Origin: Nonomuraea polychroma
GTDB taxonomy: Bacteria > Actinomycetota > Actinomycetes > Streptosporangiales > Streptosporangiaceae
Length of the DNA stretch: 64,000 nt
Assembly (NCBI RefSeq): GCF_004011505.1
Contig: NZ_SAUN01000001.1
Span: 7,343,501 to 7,407,500, forward strand
Reading direction: 5' to 3'
Shown: piece by piece, positions 52,178 through 59,384 of the stretch
Position numbering within the stretch: position 1 is the first letter of the stretch
Layout: every line of letters begins with the position of its first letter
Notes under the pieces: generated by a model
Databases searched by the model: none
The model's input: the letters and a program-made list of their open reading frames with translations, nothing else
What the model was told of the DNA's origin: nothing
Translations under genes and position numbers: made by a program

Positions 52178-52596
52178 CACACCCCTCCGACGGCCGGATT
52201 GGCCAGGTCCGGCCGGGGCAGCGTCTCGGTGTCGACGTGTCCCAGCTCGGGCCTGGGCGCCAGCGGGGACAGGTGGAAGACCACCTGAGCGGTCTCCGTG
52301 GCGACGTTGCGCAGCCGGTGGCGGACGCCGATCGGCACGAGCAGCGAATCTCCACCGCGCAGTTTCACCGGCTGCCCGTCCATGTCCATCTCCAGCTCCC
52401 CGGAGATCACATGGAGGAACTCCTCCGAGTGGGGGTGGTAATGCTCGGTGACGAACTCGCCGGGGCCCAGCCGCAGCACGCCGCCGAACCCCGACGTGCA
52501 GCCGACGGTCTTCGGGCTGAGCGTCACCCTGATGTCCCCGCCGCGCCGGCGGTTGGCCTCGACGTCCTCCACGCTCACCAGCGGTGCGGCGGTCAC
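52177..52596 (-). CDS. cupin polyketide cyclase-like protein
   Basis: The 139-residue cupin has the metal-binding patterns EHYHPHSEEFLHVISGELE and VRHRLRNV. Homologous cupins (WhiE-ORFII, RemF-like) occur in spore-pigment and pentangular polyketide clusters, where they are implicated in cyclisation or oxidation. GTG 52596 overlaps the TcmI stop by 4 bases (GTGA), and the stop overlaps KS-alpha. Confidence 0.88.
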   Translation of the reverse strand: MTAAPLVSVEDVEANRRRGGDIRVTLSPKTVGCTSGFGGVLRLGPGEFVTEHYHPHSEEFLHVISGELEMDMDGQPVKLRGGDSLLVPIGVRHRLRNVATETAQVVFHLSPLAPRPELGHVDTETLPRPDLANPAVGGV

Positions 52597-52928
52597 TGGA
52601 CTCTCCCCTCTTCCGCGGTCCACACGTAGAACGAGGTCGCCATGGCGTCCTTCGGCTCCTTCCAGCCGGGGTCATACGGCGAGACGAACTCGGTGAGCTT
52701 GGTGTTGATGTCCTGGTACAGCGGGTGGCTACGGGCCTGGTAGAGACGCGGCGAGATGTCGTCGTCGGCCTCCACCAGGTGGAAGTACAGGTCGTGGAAG
52801 GCGAACAGCGAACGGCGTGACACACCGATCATGTGCGGCAGGCCGGTCGAGTCGGATTCGGCGAAGACGTCGGCGATCTGTCCAGGATCGTCCGTCTTCA
52901 GTCTCGCCACTATCAGCGTGCGATGCAC
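52593..52928 (-). CDS. TcmI-family polyketide cyclase
   Basis: The 111-residue protein begins HRTLIVARLKTDDPGQIADV and has RSLFAFHDLYFHLVEADDD, matching the TcmI/WhiE-ORFVII cyclases that close later rings. GTG 52928 follows AGGAGG with 5 bases spacing. It heads the TcmI-cupin-KS-alpha operon. The antiporter gene is divergent. Confidence 0.93.
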   Translation of the reverse strand: MHRTLIVARLKTDDPGQIADVFAESDSTGLPHMIGVSRRSLFAFHDLYFHLVEADDDISPRLYQARSHPLYQDINTKLTEFVSPYDPGWKEPKDAMATSFYVWTAEEGRVQ

Positions 52929-53034
52929 CGTGACCTCCTGTGGGTCTCCATCAGCGGTGCGGCCAGTCTCACCACGGCTGCTGGAGACCGGCTCGAACCC
53001 GGCTCGGAGGACGACGACGCCCCAGCCCACGTCA

Positions 53035-53048
53035 AGCCGGTCTCGAGC
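53035..53048. repeat. 14-base direct repeat, copy 1 (upstream of antiporter)
   Basis: AGCCGGTCTCGAGC lies 46 bases before the antiporter start. An identical copy at 54326-54339 lies 62 bases before the thiopeptide precursor start. Similar positions suggest a shared operator, but in GC-rich DNA a 14-base match could be chance. Confidence 0.4.
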
Positions 53049-53094
53049 CACCGGGACGACCCTGCGCCAGGAGCCCGACGTTTGGAGAGAAGCG

Positions 53095-54315
53095 ATGCAT
53101 TCCTTGACCGCGCTGCTCTGCGGCATAGCGGCGATCATCACTCTGTCCTGCCTGCTCGGCATGCTGGCCAGGCGTTTCGATCAGCCGGCGGTGATCGGCG
53201 AGGTCTTCGCCGGGATCCTGCTCGGACCTACGCTCTTCGGCGGCGTGGTGTCGCAGACGCTCTTCCCCACGGACATTCGCCCGTTCCTCGCCGGCCTGGC
53301 GAGCGTGGGAGTGGTGGTGTTCATGTTCCTGGTCGGGCTGGAGGTGGACCACGGTGGCCTCCGGGGCAAGGCCGGAGTGGCGGCCACCGTGTCGATCGGT
53401 TCGATCCTGGTGCCGTTCGGGCTGGGTGCGGCGCTGGCCGTGCAGCTGGCCGACCGCCATCCAGGCCCTGATCGGCTGGCCTTCGCCCTCTTCATGGGCG
53501 CCGCCATGTCGGTGACCGCCTTTCCTGTCCTGGCCCGGATACTCAAGGACCGGAACATGCACCGGACGGCGCTGGGTGCGCTGGCCCTGACCTGTGCGGC
53601 GGCGGACGACGTACTGGCCTGGACGATGCTCGCCGTCATCGCGGCCCTGGTCAACACGGGCGACGACCCGTGGCGGCTGCTGCTCGTGGCGCCGTACCTC
53701 GTGGTCATGTTCGCGGCGGTGCGCCCGCTGCTGGGGCGGCTGGCCGCAAAGGGCGGGCTCACCCCGGTCAGGCTCAGCGTCGTTCTCGTCGGCCTGCTGC
53801 TGTCGGCGTCTCTGACCGAGTGGATCGGCCTGCACGCCGTCTTCGGCGCGTTCCTCTTCGGGGCCGTCGTACCACGGCAGGGGACGGAGCGGATACGGCA
53901 GGAGATCCTTGAGGGGGTGGGGCAGTTCACCGCGGTGATCCTGCTGCCGATCTTCTTCGTCGTGGGCGGGCTCAGCGTGGACCTGTCCAGGATCGGCGTG
54001 CCGGGCCTGGTCGAGCTCGGCCTGATCCTGATGGTGGCGATCGGTGGGAAGTTCATGGGGGCGTTCCTCGGCGCGCGCGTCCACGGGTTGCCGTCACGGC
54101 AGTCCGCCGCGCTGGCCACGCTGATGAACACCCGAGGGCTCACTGAGTTGATCATCCTGAGCGTCGGGCTGCAGCTCCACCTGCTCGACCAGGACCTGTA
54201 CTCGCTCATGGTCCTCATGGCGTTGGTGACGACGGCCATGTCGGGACCGCTGTTGAGGGTCCTCCATCCAGCGCGGCGGCCGGAGGCGCCCGTCCTCGAG
54301 CCGGTGCGCCTGTGA
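53095..54315 (+). CDS. cation/proton antiporter (CPA2, Kef/NapA-like)
   Basis: The 406-residue membrane protein has the CPA2 fold, with GPTLFGGVVSQTLFP after the second helix and the paired-helix region ACAADDVLAWTMLA, whose double Asp is the ion site. It has no TrkA domain. ATG 53095 follows GGAGAGA. Antiporters of this type appear in antibiotic clusters as resistance or export helpers. It is followed by the thiopeptide precursor gene and may belong to either pathway. Confidence 0.9.
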   Translation: MHSLTALLCGIAAIITLSCLLGMLARRFDQPAVIGEVFAGILLGPTLFGGVVSQTLFPTDIRPFLAGLASVGVVVFMFLVGLEVDHGGLRGKAGVAATVSIGSILVPFGLGAALAVQLADRHPGPDRLAFALFMGAAMSVTAFPVLARILKDRNMHRTALGALALTCAAADDVLAWTMLAVIAALVNTGDDPWRLLLVAPYLVVMFAAVRPLLGRLAAKGGLTPVRLSVVLVGLLLSASLTEWIGLHAVFGAFLFGAVVPRQGTERIRQEILEGVGQFTAVILLPIFFVVGGLSVDLSRIGVPGLVELGLILMVAIGGKFMGAFLGARVHGLPSRQSAALATLMNTRGLTELIILSVGLQLHLLDQDLYSLMVLMALVTTAMSGPLLRVLHPARRPEAPVLEPVRL

Positions 54316-54325
54316 TCGCCGTGTC

Positions 54326-54339
54326 AGCCGGTCTCGAGC
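54326..54339. repeat. 14-base direct repeat, copy 2 (upstream of thiopeptide precursor)
   Basis: This is identical to 53035-53048 (AGCCGGTCTCGAGC). It lies just after the antiporter stop and 62 bases before the GTG of the precursor gene. Confidence 0.4.
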
Positions 54340-54401
54340 GGCACACGAGACGGGCGGCGCACCTTCGTCACGCACACCATTCCCGACGGAAGGAGCAACA
54401 A

Positions 54402-54584
54402 GTGAGTGTCTCCCAAGGGCTCGACTTCAGCCTCGAGAACCTGCCGGTGGACGTGTTCGACCTCGCGGACAGCGGCCTCACCGTGGAGTCGCTGACGGCC
54501 GGTCACGGCATGGCCGAGATCGGCGCTTCGCTGTGCGGCTCCTGCACCTGCAGTGCCCTGTGCAGCTGCAGCTGCAGCAGCTGA
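54402..54584 (+). CDS. thiopeptide precursor peptide
   Basis: The 60-residue peptide has a leader of about 42 residues with the thiopeptide hallmark VDVFDLADSG and VESLTAGHGMAEIGA, closely like those of GE2270 and thiomuracin precursors. The Cys/Ser-rich core begins at Ser43 after GA (SLCGSCTCSALCSCSCSS, 18 residues) or at Ser47 (14 residues). Six cysteines would become thiazoles and serines dehydroalanines. If Ser43 is residue 1, Ser55 is residue 13 (35-membered ring class); if Ser47 is residue 1, Ser57 is residue 11 (29-membered class). GTG 54402 follows GAAGGAG. No complete modification gene is nearby. Confidence 0.9.
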   Translation: MSVSQGLDFSLENLPVDVFDLADSGLTVESLTAGHGMAEIGASLCGSCTCSALCSCSCSS

Positions 54585-54663
54585 TCGGGTGACGCGGCGC
54601 CGCCGGAGTGACCCCGGCGGCGCCCCTCCCGCGCATCCCCGTACCGACGTCGAAGGGAACACC

Positions 54664-55719
54664 ATGACCGCCGACCTCAGGCTGTCCAGCGGTGCTCAGG
54701 TCGAGCCCGTGCTCGTGGTGCGGACGGCCGGGCTGCCGGCGTCCACGCTGGCGCGCCTCCGTTTCGACGCGACGTCGGCCGTCCTGGACGAGCTGGCCGA
54801 GTCGCGGCGTTGGCTCGCGGTCCGTGGCGCGGAGCTCTCGGCCGCGCTGTACGACGTCATCGGCGCGGCCGGCCGACCGGCCAGACCCGCGCTCGTGGGG
54901 CTGCGTCGTGCGTTGCACCAGTGCCGCAGGCCGAGCGCAGGAGAGTGGAACGAGCGGATGGCGGCGCTGCTGCCGGAGACTCTCAGGGAGGGTGTCGGCG
55001 AGTGGGCGACCCGCTGGGAGGCCCACCGGCTGCTGACCGCCGACCTGCCGCGCACACTGTCGGAGGAGACAGGCGGCAAGCTGGACGAGTTACGCAAGGC
55101 CGCGGAGGATCCCGCCTTCCTGCGCGCGCTCTCGCAGGCGAGCCCAGCCCTCTTCGACGAGCTGGAGAAATGGATCAGCGGCAGGTCGCCCCTGTCGCCG
55201 GAGCGTGCGCTGGAGAACGCGCTGAGCGAGCTCAGCTCGGTTCTCGCCGATCTCGTCCGCCGCTATCCGGAGCAGCGGGAGGAGGCCCGGCGCATGGTGG
55301 AGGACCCGTCACGGGTGCGTGCGATGGCCGACCATGCGACTCTGTACGGCTGCGCCGACGCCTTCTCTCGCTTCGGCTTCCTGCTCGGGACCGCGCCGTC
55401 GCGCCGGCTGGAGGACGTCGGCCGGACGACCGGGTTCGGCAACCACGACCTCACCGACGACCTTATGGAAGCGGTCAGCCGTTACCTGGACACCGGCCTG
55501 GACGTCATCGTGGTGGACCAGACCACGCCGGAGCACCGGACCGCCCGGCTGGCCTGCACGAAGGTCATCATCCCGGGCACTCTGCCCATGACGTTCGGCC
55601 ACGACCATCGCAGGACCGACGGGCTGCCCCGGTTGCGCGAGGTGCCGTGGCGGCTCGGCTACCGGGACCGCCCGCTCGATCCGAGCGAGATCAATCCCCA
55701 TCCCCACCCCTTCCCGTGA
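54664..55719 (+). CDS. in-frame chimera of LanB-type dehydratase N-terminus and YcaO C-terminus (deletion scar)
   Basis: The 351-residue ORF has two halves that do not belong together. Residues about 1-172 look like the start of a thiopeptide LanB-type glutamylating dehydratase (VEPVLVVRTAGLPASTLARL, RPALVGLRRALHQ, DPAFLRALSQASPALFDEL). Residues about 180-351 look like the end of a YcaO azoline cyclodehydratase (MADHATLYGC, DVIVVDQTTPEH, VIIPGTLPMTFGH and the proline-rich terminus NPHPHPFP). The YcaO ATP-binding half and most of the dehydratase are absent, so neither activity is expected. The natural reading is one deletion from the first modification gene into the YcaO gene. The start and ribosome binding site (GAAGGGA) are intact. 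Confidence 0.75.
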   Translation: MTADLRLSSGAQVEPVLVVRTAGLPASTLARLRFDATSAVLDELAESRRWLAVRGAELSAALYDVIGAAGRPARPALVGLRRALHQCRRPSAGEWNERMAALLPETLREGVGEWATRWEAHRLLTADLPRTLSEETGGKLDELRKAAEDPAFLRALSQASPALFDELEKWISGRSPLSPERALENALSELSSVLADLVRRYPEQREEARRMVEDPSRVRAMADHATLYGCADAFSRFGFLLGTAPSRRLEDVGRTTGFGNHDLTDDLMEAVSRYLDTGLDVIVVDQTTPEHRTARLACTKVIIPGTLPMTFGHDHRRTDGLPRLREVPWRLGYRDRPLDPSEINPHPHPFP

Positions 55720-55725
55720 GGACGC

Positions 55726-56154
55726 ATGTACCTGTCCATCATTGCCTGGGACCTCAGCCGCTCCGCCCAAACCGTCGAAAGCCTGCGCGACTACCTGCGG
55801 GACTACGCGGTCGACGCGTACACCGAGGTGGACGGCATGCCGTTGAAGGCGTGGTTCTCCAACTCCGCCCGCCAGGTGTGGGGCGCCGTCTACCTGTGGG
55901 ATGCGGCCGCGCAGTTGGACGGCCCGCCCCGGGTCAGCCGCGCCATCGAGCTCATCGGCTACCCGCCGACCTCCGTCAGCGTCTTCGAGCTGGAGGCGAC
56001 CGCCCAGGGCCGCAGCGTGCACGCAACGCTGAAGGGCCTCGGGCGGGCCTTGGAAACGACTTCGGGCACCCTCCACAGTGTGGAGAGTGCCCGAGATGGT
56101 GCGCCGCCAGGGACTCGAACCCCGGACCCGCTGATTAAGAGTCAGCTGCTCTGA
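55726..56154 (+). CDS. YdhR-like monooxygenase fold protein, reading into the tRNA gene
   Basis: The first 110 residues resemble a YdhR-type ferredoxin-like monooxygenase (DYAVDAYTEVDGMPLKAWFS, GAVYLWDAAAQLDG, ELIGYPPTSVSVFEL). The remaining residues are read through a terminator hairpin and the antisense of tRNA-Lys (ending PGTRTPDPLIKSQLL, a familiar tRNA read-through peptide). The native stop therefore seems lost, either by truncation at the tRNA or by mutation. ATG 55726 is 6 bases after the chimera stop, so it probably belonged to the same operon. Confidence 0.6.
   Translation: MYLSIIAWDLSRSAQTVESLRDYLRDYAVDAYTEVDGMPLKAWFSNSARQVWGAVYLWDAAAQLDGPPRVSRAIELIGYPPTSVSVFELEATAQGRSVHATLKGLGRALETTSGTLHSVESARDGAPPGTRTPDPLIKSQLL
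56062..56094 (-). terminator. terminator of tRNA-Lys
   Basis: TCGGGCACCCTCCACA and TGTGGAGAGTGCCCGA form a stem of 15 pairs with one mismatch. It lies directly downstream (minus strand) of the tRNA 3' end. The YdhR-like ORF runs through it from the other side. Confidence 0.7.
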
Positions 56155-56173
56155 CCAACTGAGCTAGCGGCGC
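56097..56173 (-). tRNA. tRNA-Lys (anticodon CTT)
   Basis: The minus strand folds as a complete tRNA: acceptor GCGCCGC/GCGGCGC (56167-56173 with 56101-56107), D-loop AGCTCAGTTGGT, anticodon arm CTGACTCTTAATCAG with anticodon CTT, T-arm GGGTTCGAGTCCC, discriminator A and an encoded CCA (56097-56099). It reads AAG codons. Its 3' end faces the biosynthetic region, the usual side for integration of genomic islands. Confidence 0.97.
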
Positions 56174-56215
56174 AACAGGTGTAACTGTATCAGCCACCAG
56201 CCAGTGCCCCGTCCA

Positions 56216-57145
56216 TCAATCGAGCCGGGCGGCCAGCCGCTCATACGCTCCCAAAACCAGATCCCAGAACCTCTTCACGTCCAGCGAGGTCGCCACCAGC
56301 GCGTTCGCCTGCCGGTCCCCGACCTCGAAGTCCGTCACGGTCATCCCGCGCGTGTAGGTCCCGTTCGTCTCCACGTTCACCACGGCCGGAACGCACGTGA
56401 AGAGGGAAGGATCAAGCACGTACGCCACCGCGCACGCGTCGTGAATGGCCGGCCCGCCCTCGGCCGTCACGGCCATGTACGACTGCGCGGCCGGCACCAG
56501 CAGCTCGGCACCCAGCCGCCCGAGCGGCCGCATGCGGTCCAGCACGTCCGAGGTCACCACGGCGGACAGCGTCACGTCGAGCCCCAGCTGCTTGACCGTC
56601 CACCCGGCGTCGAAGACGATCGCGGCCGCCTCCGGGTCGGCCAGGATGTTGAACTCGGCGGCCGGGTTGTGGTTGCCACGCGAGTACGAGCCGCCCATGA
56701 TGACCAGGTCGCGGGCCCACTCGACGACGCGCGGGTCACGCCGGACGGCGAGGGCGACGTTCGTCAGCGGCCCCACCGCCACCAGCGTGATCTCGCCGGG
56801 CGCGGCCCGCAGCGTGTCCACGATGAAGTCGACCGCGTGCCCCTCGGACGGGCCGCGCCGCGGCGCGGGCAACACCGCGTTGCCGAGTCCGGTGACGCCG
56901 TGGACGGCGGTGGCGCGTACCGTGTGCCGCAGCAGTGCGCCCGCGCTGCCGGGCGTGACGGGCACGTCGCCGAGGTCAAGGAACTCCCTGAGCGCCAGCG
57001 CGTTCGCCGTGGTCAGAGGGAGGTCGACGTTGCCGCCCACCGTGGTGACGCCCACCACGTCAAGGGTGTCACGGGATCCGGCGGCCAGGGCCAGCGCGAG
57101 CGCGTCGTCAATGCCGGGGTCGCAGTCAATGAGAATTCTCTTCAC
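56216..57145 (-). CDS. inosine-uridine preferring nucleoside hydrolase
   Basis: The 309-residue enzyme starts KRILIDCDPGIDDALALALA, the calcium-binding DxDxGxDD signature of nucleoside hydrolases, and has EFNILADPEAAAIVFDAG and PAIHDACAVAYVLDP with the further metal Asp. It cleaves purine or pyrimidine nucleosides to base and ribose for salvage. GTG 57145 is chosen at the point where family similarity begins; the frame is open further upstream, but there the sequence overlaps the structured RNA region. Confidence 0.92.
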   Translation of the reverse strand: MKRILIDCDPGIDDALALALAAGSRDTLDVVGVTTVGGNVDLPLTTANALALREFLDLGDVPVTPGSAGALLRHTVRATAVHGVTGLGNAVLPAPRRGPSEGHAVDFIVDTLRAAPGEITLVAVGPLTNVALAVRRDPRVVEWARDLVIMGGSYSRGNHNPAAEFNILADPEAAAIVFDAGWTVKQLGLDVTLSAVVTSDVLDRMRPLGRLGAELLVPAAQSYMAVTAEGGPAIHDACAVAYVLDPSLFTCVPAVVNVETNGTYTRGMTVTDFEVGDRQANALVATSLDVKRFWDLVLGAYERLAARLD

Positions 57146-57159
57146 GGAACCGGAGGATA

Positions 57160-57295
57160 CGCATAGATCGGGCCGGGCAGTTCCCCCAAAGCTGCCCGGC
57201 CCGATCCGACGGCGGTCCAGGCCGACGTCTTCCCCCAAAAACGTCGGCGGTCCCGCACTAGCGGCCCGCGGTCCCCCTCCGCGTCCGCTTCGGTG
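57160..57295 (+). ncRNA. 6C-like structured RNA with C-rich hairpin loops
   Basis: The 240-base gap between the nucleoside hydrolase and OsmC genes contains consecutive hairpins whose loops are runs of C. GATCGGGCCGGGCAG/CTGCCCGGCCCGATC (57166-57206) is a 15-bp perfect stem with loop TTCCCCCAAAG. GCCGACGT/ACGTCGGC (57221-57248) has loop CTTCCCCCAAAA. A third, imperfect stem (57263-57289) has loop TCCCCCT. Paired stems with C-rich loops are the hallmark of the actinobacterial 6C RNA. The plus strand is inferred from the C loops. Confidence 0.55.
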
Positions 57296-57386
57296 AAGGT
57301 CCTCGGTCAGTCGCGGTGCTCCTGACCTGCTACAACGTTACCGAGACGAATGCAACGGTCGCGTCATAACGGGGTCGAATATCTGT

Positions 57387-57803
57387 TTAATCCGACTCTG
57401 TTTCGTCTGGCTGGGACAGCTCCAGCTTGACCTCGGTGCCATCGCTCAGTGACCTGCTCACCGTGCAGTACTTCTCGTGCACGCGCTCCGCCACGGCACG
57501 GAACACCTCATCGGCCTTCTCCGACGGCACTTCGACGTCGTACGTGACCGTCACCGGACCCAGCTTGTTCGATTCCACCTTCTCGGACTCGACGGTCATC
57601 GCCAGCCGCAGCAGCCGGTGCCCCCGCTGGGCGGTGAGCGGCTCCACGGTCACGATGTTGCAGCCGCCCACCGCCGCCAGCAACAACTCCACCGGCGAGA
57701 AGACGCCGTCGTCCTTCGCACCGCCGATCTTCACCTCGGCGCCGCGGCCGTTCACAGCCCGGAACCCGCCATCGTCGGTCCGCTCAACTCGCACATTAGC
57801 CAT
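57387..57803 (-). CDS. OsmC-family peroxiredoxin-like protein
   Basis: The 138-residue protein has the two cysteines of OsmC/Ohr proteins, in AAVGGCNIVTVEPL and VHEKYCTVSRSL, with the first at the N-terminus of the long helix. It would reduce organic hydroperoxides in the cytoplasm. It is a single gene divergent from the membrane oxidoreductase gene. No OhrR-type regulator is visible nearby. Confidence 0.92.
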   Translation of the reverse strand: MANVRVERTDDGGFRAVNGRGAEVKIGGAKDDGVFSPVELLLAAVGGCNIVTVEPLTAQRGHRLLRLAMTVESEKVESNKLGPVTVTYDVEVPSEKADEVFRAVAERVHEKYCTVSRSLSDGTEVKLELSQPDETESD

Positions 57804-57855
57804 GTTTCAGACCTTACTCAGCAACCTTTCATGTTCCTTCAGGAAGGTGGTCAGC

Positions 57856-58557
57856 ATGGCAAGCCAGGCGAATACGCATCACGGCCCGATCCTCTTCTGG
57901 AGCGGTGTCGCGGTAGCGGAGTTCGGCGCGATCCAGCCGGGCTTCGGCTACCCGTGGACCCCGACCGCCTACGCCGCCGCAGCATTGCTGGTGGCGCTCG
58001 GCATCGTCACCGTCAAGGCCGCCGACTATCTCCGCACCGAGGAGGCGCGGCAGCGGCTGCGGCTCGGCGGTTACCTGGCGGGGGCGCTGCTGGTGGCACA
58101 CCAGTTCAGCTCGACCGCGTACGTGACGGACCTCAGCCGTGCGGGCTCCCTCATCCTGTACGCGGCCGCGGCCGTGATGGCGGTCTGGAGCCACCAGGTC
58201 CCGCACACGACCAGAGGTTCCCTGCTGATCGCGACGGACATGGACCCGGCCGCGCTGCGCGCCCGCCTGTCCGGCGCCACGGACACGGTCGCGATCTACC
58301 GCACCGAGCACCCCACCGATGAGCTCCGGGACCTGGAGGCCAGGTACGGCCTCATCCTCGTCGTCGGCAAGGAGCACGACCCCAGGGCGAAGGAGCGACT
58401 GAGCGCTTCCGGCCTGAGTCGCGAGATTCCCGACATCGCCGAGCGCGACGTGGTGGTGGCCGGTCCGCGGCAGTTCAACCGGTACGTCAGCGGCGCATTG
58501 TCACGCCTTGCCATCCCGAAGTCACAAATTTGTTTCAAGTTCCGGCAAAGGGTTTAG
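57856..58557 (+). CDS. membrane oxidoreductase, ferric reductase-like C-terminus
   Basis: The 233-residue protein has about four hydrophobic helices (residues about 10-110) and a soluble C-terminal domain ending like the NAD-binding part of ferredoxin-NADP/ferric reductases (ERDVVVAGPRQFNRYVSGAL, IPKSQICFKF). The FAD-binding region normally in between appears missing or reduced, so it may be a reduced family member. ATG 57856 follows GGAAGG. The ApbE flavin transferase gene follows, and in related loci such proteins form extracytoplasmic electron-transfer systems. Confidence 0.65.
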   Translation: MASQANTHHGPILFWSGVAVAEFGAIQPGFGYPWTPTAYAAAALLVALGIVTVKAADYLRTEEARQRLRLGGYLAGALLVAHQFSSTAYVTDLSRAGSLILYAAAAVMAVWSHQVPHTTRGSLLIATDMDPAALRARLSGATDTVAIYRTEHPTDELRDLEARYGLILVVGKEHDPRAKERLSASGLSREIPDIAERDVVVAGPRQFNRYVSGALSRLAIPKSQICFKFRQRV

Positions 58558-58607
58558 CTCCACATTACGCATCGTCTGCAACGGTGGTCTGCGGACAAGG
58601 AGGCAAG

Positions 58608-59384
58608 GTGACGACTTTCCCCGGAAGCGCACGTGTCGAAATGATCATGGGCATGCCCGTCAGCGTGGACATCCGCACCGCCCTCCCGGCACGCGAGCTG
58701 ACGCCCCTGCTGGACGACGCATTCGCCTGGTTGAGGTGGGTGGACGACACCTTCAGCCCGGTCAAGGAAGACAGCCAGATCGGCCGGCTCAACCGCGGCC
58801 AGACGATCAAGCAGATCCCGGAGCTCATCGAGGTCCTGCACCGCTGCGAGGAGCTCAGCGAGGCCACGGACGGGTGGTTCGAACCCCGCATCAACGGTGT
58901 GATCGACCCGTCGGGATACATCAAGGGATGGGCGCTGGAGCGGCTGTCGCGTGCCCTGTCCAACGCGGGCGCGGGTGACCACCGCATCACCGCCGGCAAC
59001 GACATCCGGGTACGCGGCTCGGCCGCCCCCGGCAAACGCTGGCGCATCGGCGTCCGGGACCCGCGCAGGGACATCGTCCGCAAGGTCGTCTTCGCCCACG
59101 ACCTCGGCATCGCCACCTCGGGCGGCGTGCCCATCGTCAACCCGCGCACGGGTGAGGTCCAGGAAGGCCTCGGCTCCGTCACCGTGATCGGCCCCGACCT
59201 GGGCCTGGCCGACGCGTACGCCACGGCGATCTACGCCATGGGCCCGCTTCTGGCCCGCCGCTACGCGGCCGACCTCGCCGCGTCCACCCCGTACCAGACG
59301 CTGATCGTGGGCCGTGACGGCCAGGAGATCAGCACGCCCGGCTTCGCGGTGTACAGCGGCGCGGAGGCCCGCATGGCGGGCTAG
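58608..59384 (+). CDS. apbE: FAD:protein FMN transferase (ApbE-like)
   Basis: The 258-residue protein has the ApbE pattern: MIMGMPVSVDIRT, FSPVKEDSQIGRLNRG, GVIDPSGYIKGWALERL, and the catalytic/metal region LGIATSGGVPIVNP and LADAYATAIYAMG. It attaches FMN to a Thr of flavoproteins. GTG 58608 follows AAGGAGG. It has no signal peptide, so it acts inside or on a co-exported partner. It lies 50 bases after the membrane oxidoreductase gene, probably in one operon. Confidence 0.9.
   Translation: MTTFPGSARVEMIMGMPVSVDIRTALPARELTPLLDDAFAWLRWVDDTFSPVKEDSQIGRLNRGQTIKQIPELIEVLHRCEELSEATDGWFEPRINGVIDPSGYIKGWALERLSRALSNAGAGDHRITAGNDIRVRGSAAPGKRWRIGVRDPRRDIVRKVVFAHDLGIATSGGVPIVNPRTGEVQEGLGSVTVIGPDLGLADAYATAIYAMGPLLARRYAADLAASTPYQTLIVGRDGQEISTPGFAVYSGAEARMAG

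Noticed and set aside
24912..53000. Assignment to a polycyclic xanthone (xantholipin/lysolipin) pathway
   Set aside because: No Baeyer-Villiger-type flavin monooxygenase or P450 is present in the window, so xanthone formation cannot be supported; only the amidotransferase, halogenase and methyltransferase fit.
52981..53020. GGCTCGAACCCGGCTC as a tRNA T-arm
   Set aside because: No acceptor, D or anticodon arm can be built around it.
54342..54653. Minus-strand 113-residue frame and other long antisense frames across the window
   Set aside because: They mirror real genes in high-GC DNA, have Arg/Ala/Pro-rich compositions, no plausible ribosome binding sites and no recognisable domains.
56101..56154. 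C-terminal peptide of the YdhR-like ORF as a real protein domain
   Set aside because: It is the antisense translation of the tRNA-Lys gene and a known false-coding signature.
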